From assembly GCA_963922205.1 (NCBI GenBank), contig CAWUHX010000116.1, forward strand, positions 496,001 through 560,000: a stretch of DNA of 64,000 bases, in the 5' to 3' direction. Every line of letters starts with the position of its first letter. The stretch's first letter is position 1. The DNA is from Romanomermis culicivorax (taxonomy: Eukaryota > Nematoda > Enoplea > Mermithida > Mermithidae). Of this stretch, positions 53,227 to 64,000 are shown one piece after another. The notes under the pieces are model-generated. The model was not told the origin of the DNA and ran no database searches. It saw nothing but the letters and a program-made list of their open reading frames with translations. A program made the position numbers and the translations under genes.

Positions 53227-56200
53227 ATGTCTTATCGCGACGCATTTCCGACAGGAAATACCCAATTTCCATTAGCCGTCGTTCGTCGCAATCCGCAAGT
53301 GGGTCGCACGCAACGCGAAACTTGGCACCCTCAATTGAATGTTTTCGGTAATTTTTTCGTCGCCGGTTGCGCCGCTGTACCAGCTCGCGTGGCCGTTCAC
53401 CCTTTCTCGGTTATGCGAGCTTGCGCCGGTGCCGGTCTTCCCGGACACAAAATGGGACCGGTTCAGGTCGACGATTTTATTATTGCTTCAAAACACTGAC
53501 AATTTCTTTGAATTTTATACACTGTGAAAAACATAAAAGTTGGCTACTATTTACCTTCAATGACAAAAGTTTTGACGTAGACACGGGGTATTGGGAATTT
53601 GTTAAATCATCGAACTATATAATCTTTGTACCTTTACTACGTTTTTAGGCTGCCTACTGGATGCTAAAAGTAGAAGGTCGTAATAGCTTTCTGAAAGCCG
53701 TAATACCGTCGGCGATTAAAAGTTTTCCACAAATAGGTCTTCAATTTTCCATTTATGGTGAATTATCCAAGAAAATCGTTCCGGAGTAAGAAAACTTTAG
53801 ATCAATGTAAAATTCTTACGTCCAAAAAGAAACCTTTCTAGCGTTCCTTACGGAAAATATTCTTGGATGGGGATAGGCGGTAATTTTATAGCTGGCGCTG
53901 TTGCTGGCACCGTCACACAATCGCTTTTGCAGCCTTTCGACGTAATCAAAACACGATTATGCGTCCAGGGTTTCCGCAGTAAAAACGTCTATGAAGGCGC
54001 CTTAGATTGCGCCCACAAAATTGTGGTTAAGGACGGACTTGCGGGATTATATAAAGGATTTTTGCCATCAGTAGGTATTGAAAATACATTGTTATGAAAG
54101 TTTGGATTGCGTCTGAATAACAGCCGCCAATCAACATTTTAGTGATAGACAAACGCCTGTCAATTTAAACGTTTAGGCAGTGTCGTCGCCATGCTAGAAA
54201 ACAGAAAAAATCAGCTAGTAGACAAAGTGTTTTTTGTATCAAACATTTTGGCTCCGTACAAAGATATTTTATCGACATCACCTGATGAGAAAAGGCTCCT
54301 CCGAGATCTAAAATCAGAAAACACCGAAAAATTTTCCGTGTCTGTGCGCCGGATTTTATTTTATAATCCTTTGGATTAGTCTATCCAATGTTTTTCAACA
54401 AATCGTGCTTTTCCGGGAAAAAATTTTCATAAAGGGGGAGGGGGGAATTTTGGGGACCCGACATGAAAAAAGACAACTTTGGGTTATTTTAGTAGTCAAA
54501 ATCTCAGTTTGCAAATTTTTTGTAGCTGCACTTTTAAACACGAAGACGAGTTTGAATTCAGAAGCATCAATTTAGTAATTTTCGGAACCTTTTACTCGAA
54601 TTTTCTCAAACTCATGAAAGTGTGAGTACATTTTTTCAATTTGTAAACTGATAATGTTTTTGAACAGAAAATTCGAACCTTATGTTTCTTGAATAAGTTA
54701 TTCTTAAATTAATTTTCTAGCATTTTAGAATGTCAGAAGCTAAAGATTCTCTCAGTGCCACGCGCTAGAAAGATAAGACACCCCAGAAAAAAATAAGAAC
54801 AGAAGCTGCATTTTTCAATATCGCGTAACTTTTGTGCTGTGTATGAAGGATAAGAAATTAATTGCTATCTGGAAGAAGGTTTGTGCAAAAATACACGAAA
54901 AATCGTGTTTTTTATGCACAAAAAACTTCTATATACGAAGGTTATTTGATCGATCTCTGTTCAGATGCAAAGAGGCTTGCACAGAAAAAACTGCCAGAAA
55001 TCGACCATCTTCGAAAGATTTGAACGAAAATTGCAACAGAACTGGAAACAAAAATTTAAAAATCAGGCAACCAACCAAAAAATTGTATCTTAACTAGTCT
55101 ATCATTACCAAGCCCTGAATTGCATGAGAAGTATTATGAATCAGGCGATTAAAATTATCGTTTTTTATAAAACGCAAAAAATTCAAAGATTATAACTTGA
55201 AAGCACGGAAAAGTGTAGAAAAATGAAATAGTGGAAGAGATTTTGGTAAAAATAGAATTTATTAATTTTTAAGGTCACGATTTCGATCCCTAATTTAAGC
55301 ACTGATAATTATCGCTCGTGCAAATTAGATCGGGAAAATTGGTGGTGAATTTTGAGTGATTGTCAAAGACATTTGAATAACTCAAAATGTTGTTTCAATT
55401 ATTTGAATCATCTTAAATCGTTTGTGTCATGAGAAACTTATCAATTTTTGGACTCAAAATTTTATCACCGAATAATATAAATCAGCAAAAAAGCAACAAA
55501 ATTTTATGCTCAACATACTTCTTTTTTCTATGGAACCTGTTTTTGTGTAATAGTCAGGACCGTCATTTCCAATTCTGGACTTGAATTTTGCCACCACCAT
55601 GGAAGAAAGTGCTACATACACGATTTCTGGTTTTGAGAAAATCAGCTGCAAACATGCTTGAATGTTTCGTTTTTCAAAAGCCAAATTGTTTTCTGATTAA
55701 ACTGGAGTTTGTTCCTCAAGGCAAGTATTTATGGACATGTTTAATGGCTGTCATTTTAATACTCAAGAGACATTTGCTGTGGCGGAAAGTAAGCTCATTT
55801 GTATATAGCACCCTTTTCCACATAGCTAGTCAGCTAAATTTGCCGTATATGGCACCTTTATCATAGGGAATCACCACATGTAGAAACGACAGCCAATATT
55901 TCATTTGTACAATTTGTACATAGAAAAAATAGTTATAAATAAGTAACCTGTGTTCCTCTATGTGATAGCCAAAGACTAATAACCAAATCAGTGTAATTTT
56001 CAAATTTTATTTATAACTACGAAAAATATTCATTAAAATTGAGCAAAAAATTAAAATTTTGGATTTTTAAAGTCTGATTAACAAGCATTGTGGAACAAAT
56101 TTTCTAGAAAACTATCCAATAGCATAACGAATTTATATTAGATGATTAATCGATGGTTAGGTCCTCTATGATGACAAGTGAAAACCCAGAAAAGATGTTA

Positions 56201-57710
56201 AACTTTTCGGCGCGAAGCGCTTGAAAAATTTTTGTGTATTGACATTCGGCGACGCTGGAAAATCAATTTTACAAACATTTATTTGCAAAATTAGATTCGA
56301 ATTTTGTGTTCAGAAGTCGTAATTTTTAGAATTTTATTATTTGAAAAATTTTAAAACCAGTAATTTATTCGTTAAGTCTCACGAACTTGGTCGAAAAGAT
56401 ATGAGTGGAACAGTATAAATTTCTGAAAACTACTTCCATGAAGCTTCCGAATTGATTCTACGTTAAGAAACGAATAATCGCTTCAAAAAGTTTACAGACT
56501 TGACTTGACGTATTGATCTTTTTCAAGGAATGTTCCAATGAAAAACTGTTAATCTTCATTAAATATCAAGATAAAATATTGAAGATTACCACTTAAAACA
56601 TGAGATAATACGTTTGAGATGATGAAAACTATTATGCATTAAATGATAGGTGAAGGTAGACATTCTGAAAGCTGCGTCTGAGCTGCTGGGTAATACATAA
56701 TAATGATTATTAAAGTTATAACCGGCGCGTTGTGCTGGAAAATTTTGAGATTATGAACTTCTAAAATGCATATTTTCTTGACCTTATCCCCAAAATTCTC
56801 TTCCCTGAACGGGAAAAGAGCCGTTTGTACATGTACAAATGACTACCTCAATTTCGTTTGCCCCAAAAAAATTTCATTTGCCTCCGGCAAAAAACACTGC
56901 TCGAGAACCGTAATAAAGCATACACATTTATATCTATATTTTGAACCTATCTATCTCCTATAATATTGACTCTTGTATGTAGTACTTCTTCTGACAATGT
57001 AGAAAGTTTCATAGAATGGATCTAGCACCTGTTATCTCAATTTTTACAGAAATGGTATGTAGCACTTTCTTCCCTAGTGGAACGCTTTGATAAATTAAGG
57101 CAGGGAGGATGAGAAATTATAGAATATTTTTTCTAGCAGAGCTTTTTGAATCCAGAAAATAGTGCAATACTTAGCGTCTGGAAAATAATTCATTTCAAAA
57201 AGTCAGACGCAAAGTATCTAAAAATGTACTGTTCGACAAATTTTTACATGTTTCACACTTGAATTACAAAGTAAATCGTGTCATAAAAATTTTTTCCAGG
57301 TCGTCGGAGCCTATATTTACTGTGGCGTCATGTTTTCCGGTTGGGATCTAGTCAATCGTTTACCTTGGCGCCGTAACGACGTCAGCCTCTTCTATTTCGA
57401 TTCATTATTATTTCCGGCCGGCGTTTTGGCGACAGCAACGGCTTTTAGTCTACCGTTCGATGTTCTACGGCGTAAAATGATGGCCTACGACCCGTCGTTG
57501 CCCAAAAACGGCAACTGCGATGTCGTTGCATCAACTTTACGCGACGCCGTCGTCAATACGTATAAAGATGCAGGATTTCCGGGATTTTTGCGGGGATTTT
57601 GCGCTAGCGTCATAAAATCTGCGTCTCAGGCGGTCGTCTTTTATTTCGCGTTCAAAGTAACGCAACAAGGAGTGGTAGCGACCATCGGCAGGGAAAAAAC
57701 GAAAAAATGA
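53227..57710 (+). CDS. Mitochondrial carrier family (SLC25) protein
   Basis: Inner-membrane solute transporter of the mitochondrial carrier family, substrate not assigned. Exons 53227-53466, 53649-53785, 53842-54070, 57300-57710 (TGA 57708-57710); all phases fit, 338 aa, close to the usual 300-350. Three repeats: first motif HPFSVMR (P59-F-S61, lacking the usual Asp/Glu), second PFDVIKTR (P157, D159, K162), third PFDVLRRK (P254, D256, R259). Glycine-rich helix NFIAGAVAGTVTQ and EG/DG boxes (KVEGRNSFLKAVIPS, KDGLAGLYKGFLPS) are family features. ATG 53227 follows an in-frame TAG at 53218. The 3.2-kb last intron contains repeat R1. Confidence 0.88.
54071..57299. other. Large SLC25 intron with repeats
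   Basis: R1 copy 2 occupies 55905-56899. Frames at 54191-54379, 54834-55097 and 55588-55866 have no domain or splice support. Confidence 0.6.
55905..56899 (+). repeat. Long dispersed repeat R1, copy 2 (in SLC25 intron)
   Basis: About 970 bp closely matching 49050-50047 from TACAATTTGTA through the TTTGTACATGTACAAATGAC palindrome to CCTCCGGCAAAAAACACTG. GGCGCGAAGCGC hairpin near 56212. Confidence 0.75.
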
Positions 57711-59773
57711 TAGGATTTGCGGAGGGATTTCTTTGTGTCGGTTGTTGTATTATGAGCAATTATAGAAACTCGACCAATGAAAATATAAGGTCTCAATTGG
57801 ACTTTTGACAAAGCTGGTAATTTTTCACGTCTAAGTTGTCGACTATACTGAAGTAGAGTAAGTGGTGGCCGGTGGCCGGATACTTCCGAAGTTGCTGATT
57901 GGTCGATTTTTCTGATTTGTGGTTTTTTGTAGACATAGATTTGTTGTCTATTGTAGTTCGTTTAGTTATTCAGCATTTCGAAGAAACTGATGCACTTATA
58001 GTATGAATTAAAATGGGTCGTGAATCATAAATCATGGGAAAAGCTGGATTTTGGGCTCGAGAGGCTAGAGGTGTCTAATTATTAATTATCCCGCAATAAA
58101 TCCATGTTTACCAGATCCTTGACAAATGGTGTGAAATGTAATCCATTTTAAGACAGAATTTCTGGGATGGTCGACCTTCGTATGATAAGTTAATCATATC
58201 TCAAAATAAGATGTTTTGGGTAGTTTCGTGTGCTCAGTTTCATTTTGTCATTGGTTTTTCTTAAAAAATGAAAATTCTCGCCGCTACAGTTATGCCAAAG
58301 TTTTAAATTCGATGATTTTTTGGTATTTTTCAGTGGTCTTGCTAACCAAGCAATATTTCGGGATTGGAGTGATCTAATTCGAAAAATGGATAATCATTTT
58401 ACATAGGAGAGGATGGTCTTTGTTTTGGTGTCATACTTATAGTACATTATTGCATATCATATCTTTTAAGGGAGTTTAAAGTGTCGAAAATTAGCCGTCC
58501 GAATGAGGGAAATTTTGTTTACGAGCACTTTCAAGCACCTTCCCATCGGATGCGGCAGAATTTTATTCTCTTATTTTATAACTCAATAATTCTTACCGTG
58601 TGATTCTTACGTAAAATTTTCATCAAGATTCATTACTAATTGTTTCCCAAACGAACATAGACTCGCGATAACACTGTCAAAAATGAGAAGCGAAAAAAAG
58701 AAAAATCCTGTTTAGGAGCGATCCCGAGCACCTTCGCGTATGATGCCATGGAATTTTATCGTGCTATTCTTTAGTTCCTAATCCCTGCAATAGCTGCGAA
58801 GTAAAATCATTGTCATCGCGCACCGTTTTAGGAGCTGTAGAGATTTGCACACACTGCACTTTATTCAGATCTGTTTTTGAATGGACAAATGGCCAACCAA
58901 TAAAGTTCTGGCGAATGCAGGGTGCGTCTTCAATACTTTACAAGCAAAAATGTGGCTGGACGTCCTGATAAATTTTCACTGATTTAGGTTTGATGGCTGC
59001 AGAACAAAGTGCTTCAAATGTAAGATCGAAAACTTCAAAAATTTTCATTAAATTTCAGAAACTGAATGATTGTTTTAAATTCATTAACGGGAAAACAGAA
59101 AGTACTCGGATGCTCCATGCTGTATTGGAAAGACACTGCGATCTACCATCATTTTCTCTATTTTTGTCTGGCTAAGATCAGACGGCGTGAAACATGGTGC
59201 CTCCAACTGTAGAACACTTCACCACAGCTAATAACATATGCCGGAGTCAGACAGCCGACATTTATTTTGGAACAATAAACTACAGCTTCGATTTTTTTCA
59301 ATCAAATTGCTGACGAGAGAAATCTTTGTTGCATCTCTTCTGAGACACCCTTTTGCACAACCATTGTAAATACTAGTTTATTAGAAAATGCCCCGATGGG
59401 CCAAAAAAAAGAAGAATATACTTGCTTCGATAGCTGCCATGCTAGAAAAAGAAGTGGACTAGATTTTTGAGAACTTGGGTTTAAGTTGGAAAAAATCCAC
59501 TTTCTTTATATTGGATTTTCATTCTTTCTCAAAAAAATTTTCCATGTCTGTGAAAAAGTATATTCTGCAGCATCGAGCATTTTGTTCTTCCCGGCATCAA
59601 CTGCAGTAAAATTTTTCTACATGAAAATTATATGCACATGATTTCAAATGTAAAGAAATGGTAAACCAAAAGGATTCTAACTCCCGATCAATTCAAAACT
59701 CCTGTCTCTCACACTAGCTGAAAAATAGCGAGGGAGGCATATTATAGTCATTCTTAGAACTATAAAGAAACCT
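57711..59773. other. Downstream of SLC25, no supported gene
   Basis: Includes the SLC25 3'UTR. Frame 58990-59175 reads FIKFQKLNDCFKFINGK, faintly like a P-element/THAP9 transposase segment, but no flanking domains were found. The left arm of an inverted duplication is at about 59370-59590. Confidence 0.4.
59370..59590 (+). repeat. Inverted duplication, left arm
   Basis: Reverse complement of about 60690-60925: shared AGTATATTCTGCAG, TTCATTCTTTCTCAAAA, GAACTTGGGTT and CTAGAAAAAGAAGTG segments in reversed order. About 1.1 kb apart. Confidence 0.65.
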
Positions 59774-60053
59774 GAGGTTGGTTGCACTAACTCAACATGA
59801 GGATAATCTTAACAACGGGATTAAATTGATAATCCTGAGGTTGAGCTAATCGCAATGTCCAAATTATTCTCTTCCAATGCACAAACAACACTCACTTCAG
59901 GATTAACTACTATTGAAATATAAGTTCGAGTTTGAGAATTGCAGACATTTTTATATTTATTTGCATTAGAGATAAGAAAATTATGCGAAAATGTTAGCAA
60001 CCTGACAGCTCGAGCTCAGACCCCTTAGTGCAACTAGGCCTTGGTTACAGTCA
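59774..60053. mobile_element. Inverted-repeat element with GTTGCACTAA ends
   Basis: Left GAGGTTGGTTGCACTAACTC, right CCTTAGTGCAACTAGGCCTT. Same plan as the GGTTTCACTAA foldback at 21980-23037. No coding capacity. Confidence 0.55.
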
Positions 60054-60689
60054 TTGGGCACCGATCTGCTAATGGGATTCAGCCGTGTCTATAATAGGGG
60101 TGTGCGCCAAATCCCTTACCCGGTTCTCCCCGACTCTGGCACTCCCACGGCAATGGTACGACTTTTTTGAAAGCAGGACGGACGCGACAGGGATGGGTGA
60201 AATTGCTTCCCGTCTGCAATGCCGCAAAAAGCGCTCTTTCTGCAATTTTAGTTTGAATCCAAAAACTGTTAATGATGCTATTTTGTTGAATTGTTAAATA
60301 AAATGGAATAAATTTTTTTATAGCTTGTAATCAATAGAACTTACGGAATGAATTCTATACTATATGTTATATAAAATGCGTGAATAAAACGTATCTTCCA
60401 CAATCGATTTAGTTCTTAGAAGACTTTGTGCTGTAGCTTTTTTTCTGAAAAAGCTGAATGGGATTTTATGTGCCACTTTCCCACAGTTGATGTTGACACA
60501 CCAAATTCAGTAAAAATGTTTAGCACAGTTGGAAGCAAATATGTGCGAGAGGGGACATGGGGGTACATACTTCCACAAGGGTTTTGATACTGGAAAATGT
60601 TATGAAAAAATTTTTTGGTAAACTTTTTTTTAAATTTTTTGTCCCAAAAAACCAAAGTCAACCCCTGTACCCTGCTCAAAATTTCAGAG

Positions 60690-60925
60690 ATGCACATGTT
60701 CGGTTGGGAGATGCACTCAGCTGCAGAATATACTTTTTCACAGACATGGAAACTTTGTTTTGAGAAAGAATGAAAATCCAAATGTAACAAAAGCGAATTT
60801 TTTCCAACTTTAACCCAAGTTCTCAAAAATCAGGTTCACTTCTTTTTCTAGCTTGGCAACTATCCAAGCAACTATATTCTTTTTTTTCTGCGCCATCAGG
60901 GCATTTTCTAATAAACTAGTCCACC
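60690..60925 (-). repeat. Inverted duplication, right arm
   Basis: Carries CTGCAGAATATACTTTTTCA, GACATGGAAA and TTTTGAGAAAGAATGAAAAT, complementary to the left arm. A reverse frame (60416-60826, 136 codons) extends from here without a recognisable transposase motif. Confidence 0.65.
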
Positions 60926-61099
60926 TCTTTTTAGTGGGCCTCAACCATGCACGAAAACCTTCATAGAAGCATATTGAAGTTTTGAATTTGGTCATCTTCA
61001 CGTCAAAAAAACAATAAAAAACAATTCTCAAGCAACGAATTCTCGCTTTCGGTAAAAGTAAAAGATGTTTAAACCGCCCAGTACTTAAAAAACGTTGTA

Positions 61100-61520
61100 A
61101 ACGGACTGAAAGGTGACCATATCTATTGAATTACTCATGGTCTAGAATCCCTCAACCCAAAAAATCGCAGAAATACCTTTGTTTACATAAATGACTATTT
61201 TTCGTGTAAACTGACTGCGTCCATCGAATTCCCCATGGTCAGAAACATCTTCCCTCAAAAAATCGCAGAAATACATTTGTTTACTCTCAATATGATTTTG
61301 TGTGTAAGGTGATCACATTCATTAAATTCCCCGTGATCGAAAACCTCTTTGGAAGAAAAATTTACACCCGGGATGATTTTTTGCGTAAAATGATCGCATT
61401 CATCAAATTTTCCGTCGTCAAAAATCCCTTCCACAAAAAATCACGAAAATAGGCTTGGTTAAATCCGAGATAATTTTTTTGTGTAAAGTGACGCATCCAT
61501 TGAATTCTCTTTGCCAACAT
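61100..61520. repeat. Degenerate tandem repeat, about 95 bp period, five copies
   Basis: GTGACC-ATC-ATTGAATT-CC-ATGGTC motif followed by CCCTCAAAAAATCGCAGAAAT recurs with starts near 61112, 61210, 61310, 61399 and 61489. Confidence 0.65.
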
Positions 61521-61884
61521 CGCCTGGCTCAAAAAAGAGCGCGATGAAATCAATATATTTTCAGATTAATTACTGTATCGCTGAGTGAAATCGACCATAT
61601 TTTTTAGCGTAGCCGCGGCGGCCTGAAATTCCTATTTTGTCCTGAAAAGCTGGCGCGCCACGCTTCAATCTGATTGGTCATAGCCGTCGTGGCCGTGTGC
61701 AAAGTGTAAATGCGCCTTGATATCGCAAGTGGCCAAAAAATTTTCGTCAACTGCGGCTAACCACATCGCATGAAACTGAAAATTTTCGAGCTCACTCATA
61801 TTTATATTGAGCAAAAATTGTATGATAATCTCTAGAGGACTTCGAAGACAGTACTTTTGACATTTACAAGGTATGTTTTTATGT

Positions 61885-62095
61885 CTGTAAATGGAAAAAT
61901 TACAAAGATTAGCATCGTCGACATCGTTTACATCAAGCTTTACGGTAGAATTTTCGGCTCGAAAAATTGTTGAAAGTTAGTTGGGTATGCTTACAAATTT
62001 TCAATTGACGTATGGTTTGCACAAAATCGTGAAGTATGAAATACTTGCTTCCCCTGTTGTTATTTACAAGCATTTCGAGAAAAACTGATTAATTA
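61885..62095 (+). mobile_element. Family A element, partial copy
   Basis: GAAAAATTGTTGAAAGTTAG, GGTATGCTTACAAATTTTCA and TATTTACAAGCATTTCGAGA align with 23122-23377; the left terminus is decayed. Confidence 0.5.
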
Positions 62096-62693
62096 ACAAA
62101 ATTAACGATAAAGGGATGCGAAATAGTTGTGAGTCATAAGCTGCATGGTTAGTTGTCATACAAGACCTCCTTTTCCGGTATTAGGCTGCATGAATCCAAA
62201 ATAAAAATAGTAAGTGGGAAGCAATATAAAGCATCTGTTGTGGAAATTCTTCCACTTCCTTTTTGCAAATGTGCCTTACATCCGTTCACCCACACATCCC
62301 AGACTTTCTAAATGCATTTTCTGGAATATTTTGGCTAAAAGAAACGAGAAAGCGTGTCTTTGACGTCATCAGCTAGAATTTTCGCTTCTCCAAACTGAAA
62401 CTTTGAAATATCTCTCGATTCTTTCTGTTGACGTGTCCACACACAAGATTCTTCAACTTGCTCGCAGTATCTGCTTCATTTGTTAGAGAGCGGATTTTAG
62501 AACGTATTCTCATTCCTGGCAAGTAATCTTGCAGAATGAATTCTTTCCGTATAGCGATTCGGTTTCCTGTACATCGCATGACTTCCTGTAGTCATTGAAT
62601 ATTTAGCATGTAGCTTTTGATACAGAATCACATGATTTTTGTCTACTGTTCCAGGAAATTTATTTTTTCGAACACAATCCTTGAGTTTGAAGC

Positions 62694-64000
62694 ATGGCCA
62701 GTCGAACAGTAGGTGGAGGTATCGCGGGCCAAGTCTTGGTTAAAGTAAGAATCAAAAGCAAGCCTCAAAAGCAAACATAAGAAGTTCTCGCTTTTTTCTG
62801 AGTAGCAAATGGGAAAGTTCAATGAACAAGAAGCGGCCGAAGTTCTGGAATGGATCAAAGCCGTTACGGGCGAGAATATCGACGTGAGCGGATCCCGTGA
62901 CAATTTCGTCAAACTGTTGAAGGACGGCCAATTGCTGTGCAAGTATGCAAAATACACTTTAAGGGATTTTCTAAATGTGATAGCCATGCAAAACTGCAAT
63001 ATCCCATGGCTATAGTGTAGAAAGTATGATTTAGGTATTCTTACAAAAATTTTATTTCTCACTCATGGGCTAATGGGGCGAACTTCAGCTGCTAAATCTT
63101 CGGTTCCAATTCCATAAGAGAAAAATTCCCGTAAGGTGTAGTCATGGACAAAACTAACCGTTTTATGAGAACGTCATGTTGATTATTGTAGAAACGTGCA
63201 CACTCGTATTTTTTATTTTTATTTTTTTACTTATTCTTTTTATTTATTTAAATTTATTTATTTTTTATATTTTTTTAATTTATTTTTTCCATATTTTTTG
63301 AATTTTTTATTTTTTTTCCTCTATTTATATTTTGAGCTTTCTTCTTCATTTTTCGTTATTTTTCTGTACCGGATCATGACTCACTTTATTCACTCCATGC
63401 TAATTTTATTGCCACGATATTTATCTTAGTTGTCCTTCAAAAAAGTGATTCATTCCATAAAAATCGTGTGCCAAATGGACTTTTTTCTACTTTTTTCTTG
63501 TCGCCGTATCTGCCATTTCAAACTAAATGGACTATTACGTAACAACGTGCTCTTGATCAGGGTGAACTTTTGAATTTACTATGAGTTACATGCTAGAACC
63601 CATTTTTTTAAATGTCAGACGCAGCGGTACCAAAAAATTGGGTCGAATACTTTTCACGGAGTGTAAAACTTTGAATTTTATTGATACCAAATTACAGAAA
63701 CAGTATTGCGCTTATCCATCTTTGATTTGAATAAAACTATGCCGACTCCTGAATGTACTACTTGAGTAGGATAAGGAACTTGATAATTTGCACAGGTCTT
63801 TGAAGAAGGCAATCAGTTCCTTTCTTTGCGTCTGTCATTTGAAAATAAATAAGTTTCAACTCAGAAAGTTCATAGACAGAAAAATCAATGAGACCGTTGC
63901 CTGACCAGTAATTGAAATTTCTTTCTGACACCCAGTATTCTGTAACACTATGCGGCGAATTGGTGAGCTACAATATCTTATACCTTGGATAATTCGAACA
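62694..64000 (+). CDS. Calponin/transgelin (muscle protein 20) family, 5' exons
   Basis: Actin-binding cytoskeletal protein with a calponin-homology domain. Exons visible: 62694-62744 ([17 protein letters not shown], donor GTAAGA) and 62806-62942 (acceptor TCTGAGTAG, donor AA/GTATGC, phase 2). [19 protein letters not shown] and [14 protein letters not shown] match the start of the CH domain in transgelin, MP20 and nematode CPN proteins. An acceptor-like TACTGTTCCAG (to 62654) precedes the ATG by 39 nt, suitable for trans-splicing. The next exon was not found in the remaining kilobase, so the gene runs out of the window. Confidence 0.8.
62943..64000. other. Intron of calponin-like gene, low-complexity T-rich part
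   Basis: 63200-63360 is almost all T/A (ATTTTTTATTT runs), giving Phe/Tyr/Leu frames that are not genes. No further exon seen. Confidence 0.55.

Noticed and set aside
58990-59175. Possible P-element/THAP9 transposase fragment
   Set aside because: One weak segment (LNDCFKFINGK) with no flanking conserved blocks; too little to annotate.
60416-60826. 136-codon reverse frame as a Tc1/mariner transposase
   Set aside because: No DDE/DDD motif or helix-turn-helix could be found; overlaps an inverted duplication.
62643-63062. 139-codon reverse-strand gene
   Set aside because: Antisense of the calponin exons, which have splice signals and a clear family match.
63196-63429. Phe/Tyr/Leu-rich membrane-like protein
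   Set aside because: Artefact of a T-rich low-complexity run inside an intron.

Overview
This window looks like nuclear DNA of a small-genome invertebrate, most likely a nematode. Reasons: intron acceptors are short TTTTCAG/TTTTTAG types, intergenic DNA is AT-rich and packed with small transposons, several genes begin directly behind an acceptor-like AG as trans-spliced genes do, and an interstitial block of GCCTAA hexamers is the complement of the nematode telomere repeat TTAGGC. The species was not identified. All five host genes recognised lie on the + strand and are multi-exon.

Layout. 1-1816: last exons of a SCAPER homologue (gene begins before the window). 3102-4912: complete two-exon ataxin-10 homologue. 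9561-25907: complete seven-exon Islet-type LIM-homeobox gene (522 codons, two LIM domains, homeodomain, C-terminal tail); its introns hold most of the small transposon copies of the left half. 25908-30125: mainly repeat-derived DNA. 30150-44355: a 14.2-kb Ty3/gypsy LTR retrotransposon on the - strand, with 1457-bp LTRs differing at about six sites and a 4-bp target duplication, inserted inside an older 256-bp inverted-repeat element. 45156-47552: three hAT-like elements nested in one another, with readable 8-bp target duplications for the inner two. 47906-48184: telomere-like hexamers around another repeat. 49050-51370: long dispersed repeats. 53227-57710: a complete four-exon mitochondrial carrier (SLC25) gene with a repeat-filled last intron. 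62694 to the end: first two coding exons of a calponin/transgelin-type gene that leaves the window.

The host genes are functionally unrelated (ciliary/ER-linked SCAPER, ATXN10, a neuronal transcription factor, a mitochondrial transporter, an actin-binding protein) and nothing suggests an operon: spacings are over 1 kb. The most unusual parts are the retrotransposon, which has a 3.7-kb leader with a roughly 65-bp-period array of GACGTC (CRE-like) sites, a gag reading frame cut by a TGA inside a zinc knuckle, an extra retropepsin-like half domain and an RS-rich linker before protease-RT-RNase H-integrase; and the nested hAT series, which gives a relative insertion order. No tRNA, rRNA or CRISPR array was recognised. 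All gene models come from reading splice signals and protein similarity by eye.
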